A program made the position numbers and the translations under genes. 64,000 nt of DNA from assembly GCF_036324505.1 (NCBI RefSeq), contig NC_086365.1, forward strand, positions 7,684,655-7,748,654. Direction: 5' to 3'. Each line of letters starts with the position of its first letter. The stretch's first letter is position 1. The notes under the pieces are model-generated. The model did no database searches. It was not told where the DNA came from and saw nothing but the letters and a program-made list of their open reading frames with translations. Below, piece by piece: positions 63,286 to 64,000 of this stretch. Source of the stretch: Eleginops maclovinus (Eukaryota; Chordata; Actinopteri; Perciformes; Eleginopidae).

Positions 63286-64000
63286 GTGGGTACGGCCTCA
63301 GAACATCAGGGGATATAACCTCCCTGGGATTATCCGTGCCAAATCGCAACCCCGGGACACACAAACCCTGAATCAGAGATGCAATGATTGCAATGTTGCC
63401 AATTTCGTAATCTGATTTAGACTTTTCTTCCATTCTAAGAACTTTAATTGACAGCACATACAAACATTTATTTCACTTTTCGTTCGTGGTAAATTAAATT
63501 GAAATGAAACCGTGACTATTAAATAACTTAACTTTAGAGTGTTGAGTTATGTTAGGAGCGCCGAACCAATCAGGGCCATCACAATCCTTCCCCACGTTTA
63601 CTCACCAGCTATGTCTCAGTAGCTTTAAAAAACATTTTTAAATAAACCATATAGTCCAAGTATAATCTGAAAGGGCACAATGAAGACACAAAGAGCAGTT
63701 TGAAAGACAAAATGGAAGATCAAATGTTTAAAGAAATAAAGCACATCCCTTAGCAAGGAATTAAGATCTATGAGGTGTTTTTTTGTTTTCGTTGACCTCC
63801 ACATTCCTGTAGAAGTCCTTCAAAAAAACCCTCTGTAGGATTTATTGCTCTTTAATTCAGCAGCTCGTGATGCATGACCACACTGAAGCCATAACTTGAT
63901 TTATGAAAAGTCACACATACTCCACTTTAAGGGCTCACATCATTAACCGTACTCCTGCTGCTGATGCTTTAATAATCCTCATCCCATAATAACCTCCTGA
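63286..64000. other. tmcc3 intron 3, continues past the window
   Basis: Starts GTGGGTACGG. The exon 3 frame stays open for about 42 more codons into the intron (to 63415), but the conserved ERYRYERLEDQL continuation is not there, so the splice site at 63286 is preferred. AT-rich afterwards; no exon found. Confidence 0.7.

Noticed and set aside
63286..63415. tmcc3 coding sequence continuing to the stop at 63415
   Set aside because: The residues after EERYR do not match the conserved coiled coil of the family, and a GT donor sits exactly at the junction.

Overview
The window is teleost nuclear DNA, most likely from a spiny-rayed (percomorph) fish. The proteins are vertebrate orthologues, most exons are short with compact introns, long CA/TG microsatellites occur every few kilobases, and fish-type relics of non-LTR and DNA transposons are scattered through introns and spacers. 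There is no prokaryotic operon, CRISPR array, rRNA or tRNA that I can support.

Four genes are readable at exon level. (1) 1-8750, minus strand: vezt (vezatin, an adherens-junction membrane protein); twelve coding exons, the last running off the left edge. (2) 9482-26541, plus strand: fgd6 (a Cdc42-type RhoGEF with DH-PH-FYVE-PH); 21 coding exons, complete apart from a one-base frameshift in exon 2. (3) 29402-30847, plus strand: ndufa12 (complex I accessory subunit); four exons, complete. (4) 45968-63285, plus strand: tmcc3 (ER transmembrane/coiled-coil protein); start codon plus two coding exons, with the C-terminal membrane half beyond the right edge.

The order vezt - fgd6 - ndufa12 - tmcc3 is the conserved block of human 12q22, but NR2C1, which lies between NDUFA12 and FGD6 in human, has no trace in the 2.9 kb available here. 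vezt and fgd6 are head to head, 731 bp apart, and share a divergent promoter region.

Regions without coding sequence are introns, the fgd6-ndufa12 spacer (2.9 kb), the ndufa12-tmcc3 spacer (about 14.7 kb) and tmcc3 intron 1 (15.6 kb). They hold microsatellites, a 533-bp hAT-type MITE with terminal inverted repeats and a near-perfect 8-bp target duplication, a second MITE-like inverted-repeat element, L2-like LINE tails, a three-copy tandem repeat of about 188 bp, and a decayed 21-bp minisatellite.

The strongest non-routine observations are: a 136-nt minor-spliceosome (U12) AT-AC intron in vezt; a tmcc3 start codon that is the last three bases of exon 1, so splicing completes its Kozak context, behind a leader with three upstream AUGs; short uORFs overlapping the start codons of both vezt and fgd6; the fgd6 frameshift at a G6 run; long CA/UG repeats close to splice sites in vezt and fgd6; and a two-helical-turn-spaced array of ACATTCC-like (TEAD-like) motifs about 2.3 kb upstream of tmcc3. 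I found no evidence of a wholly new gene system.
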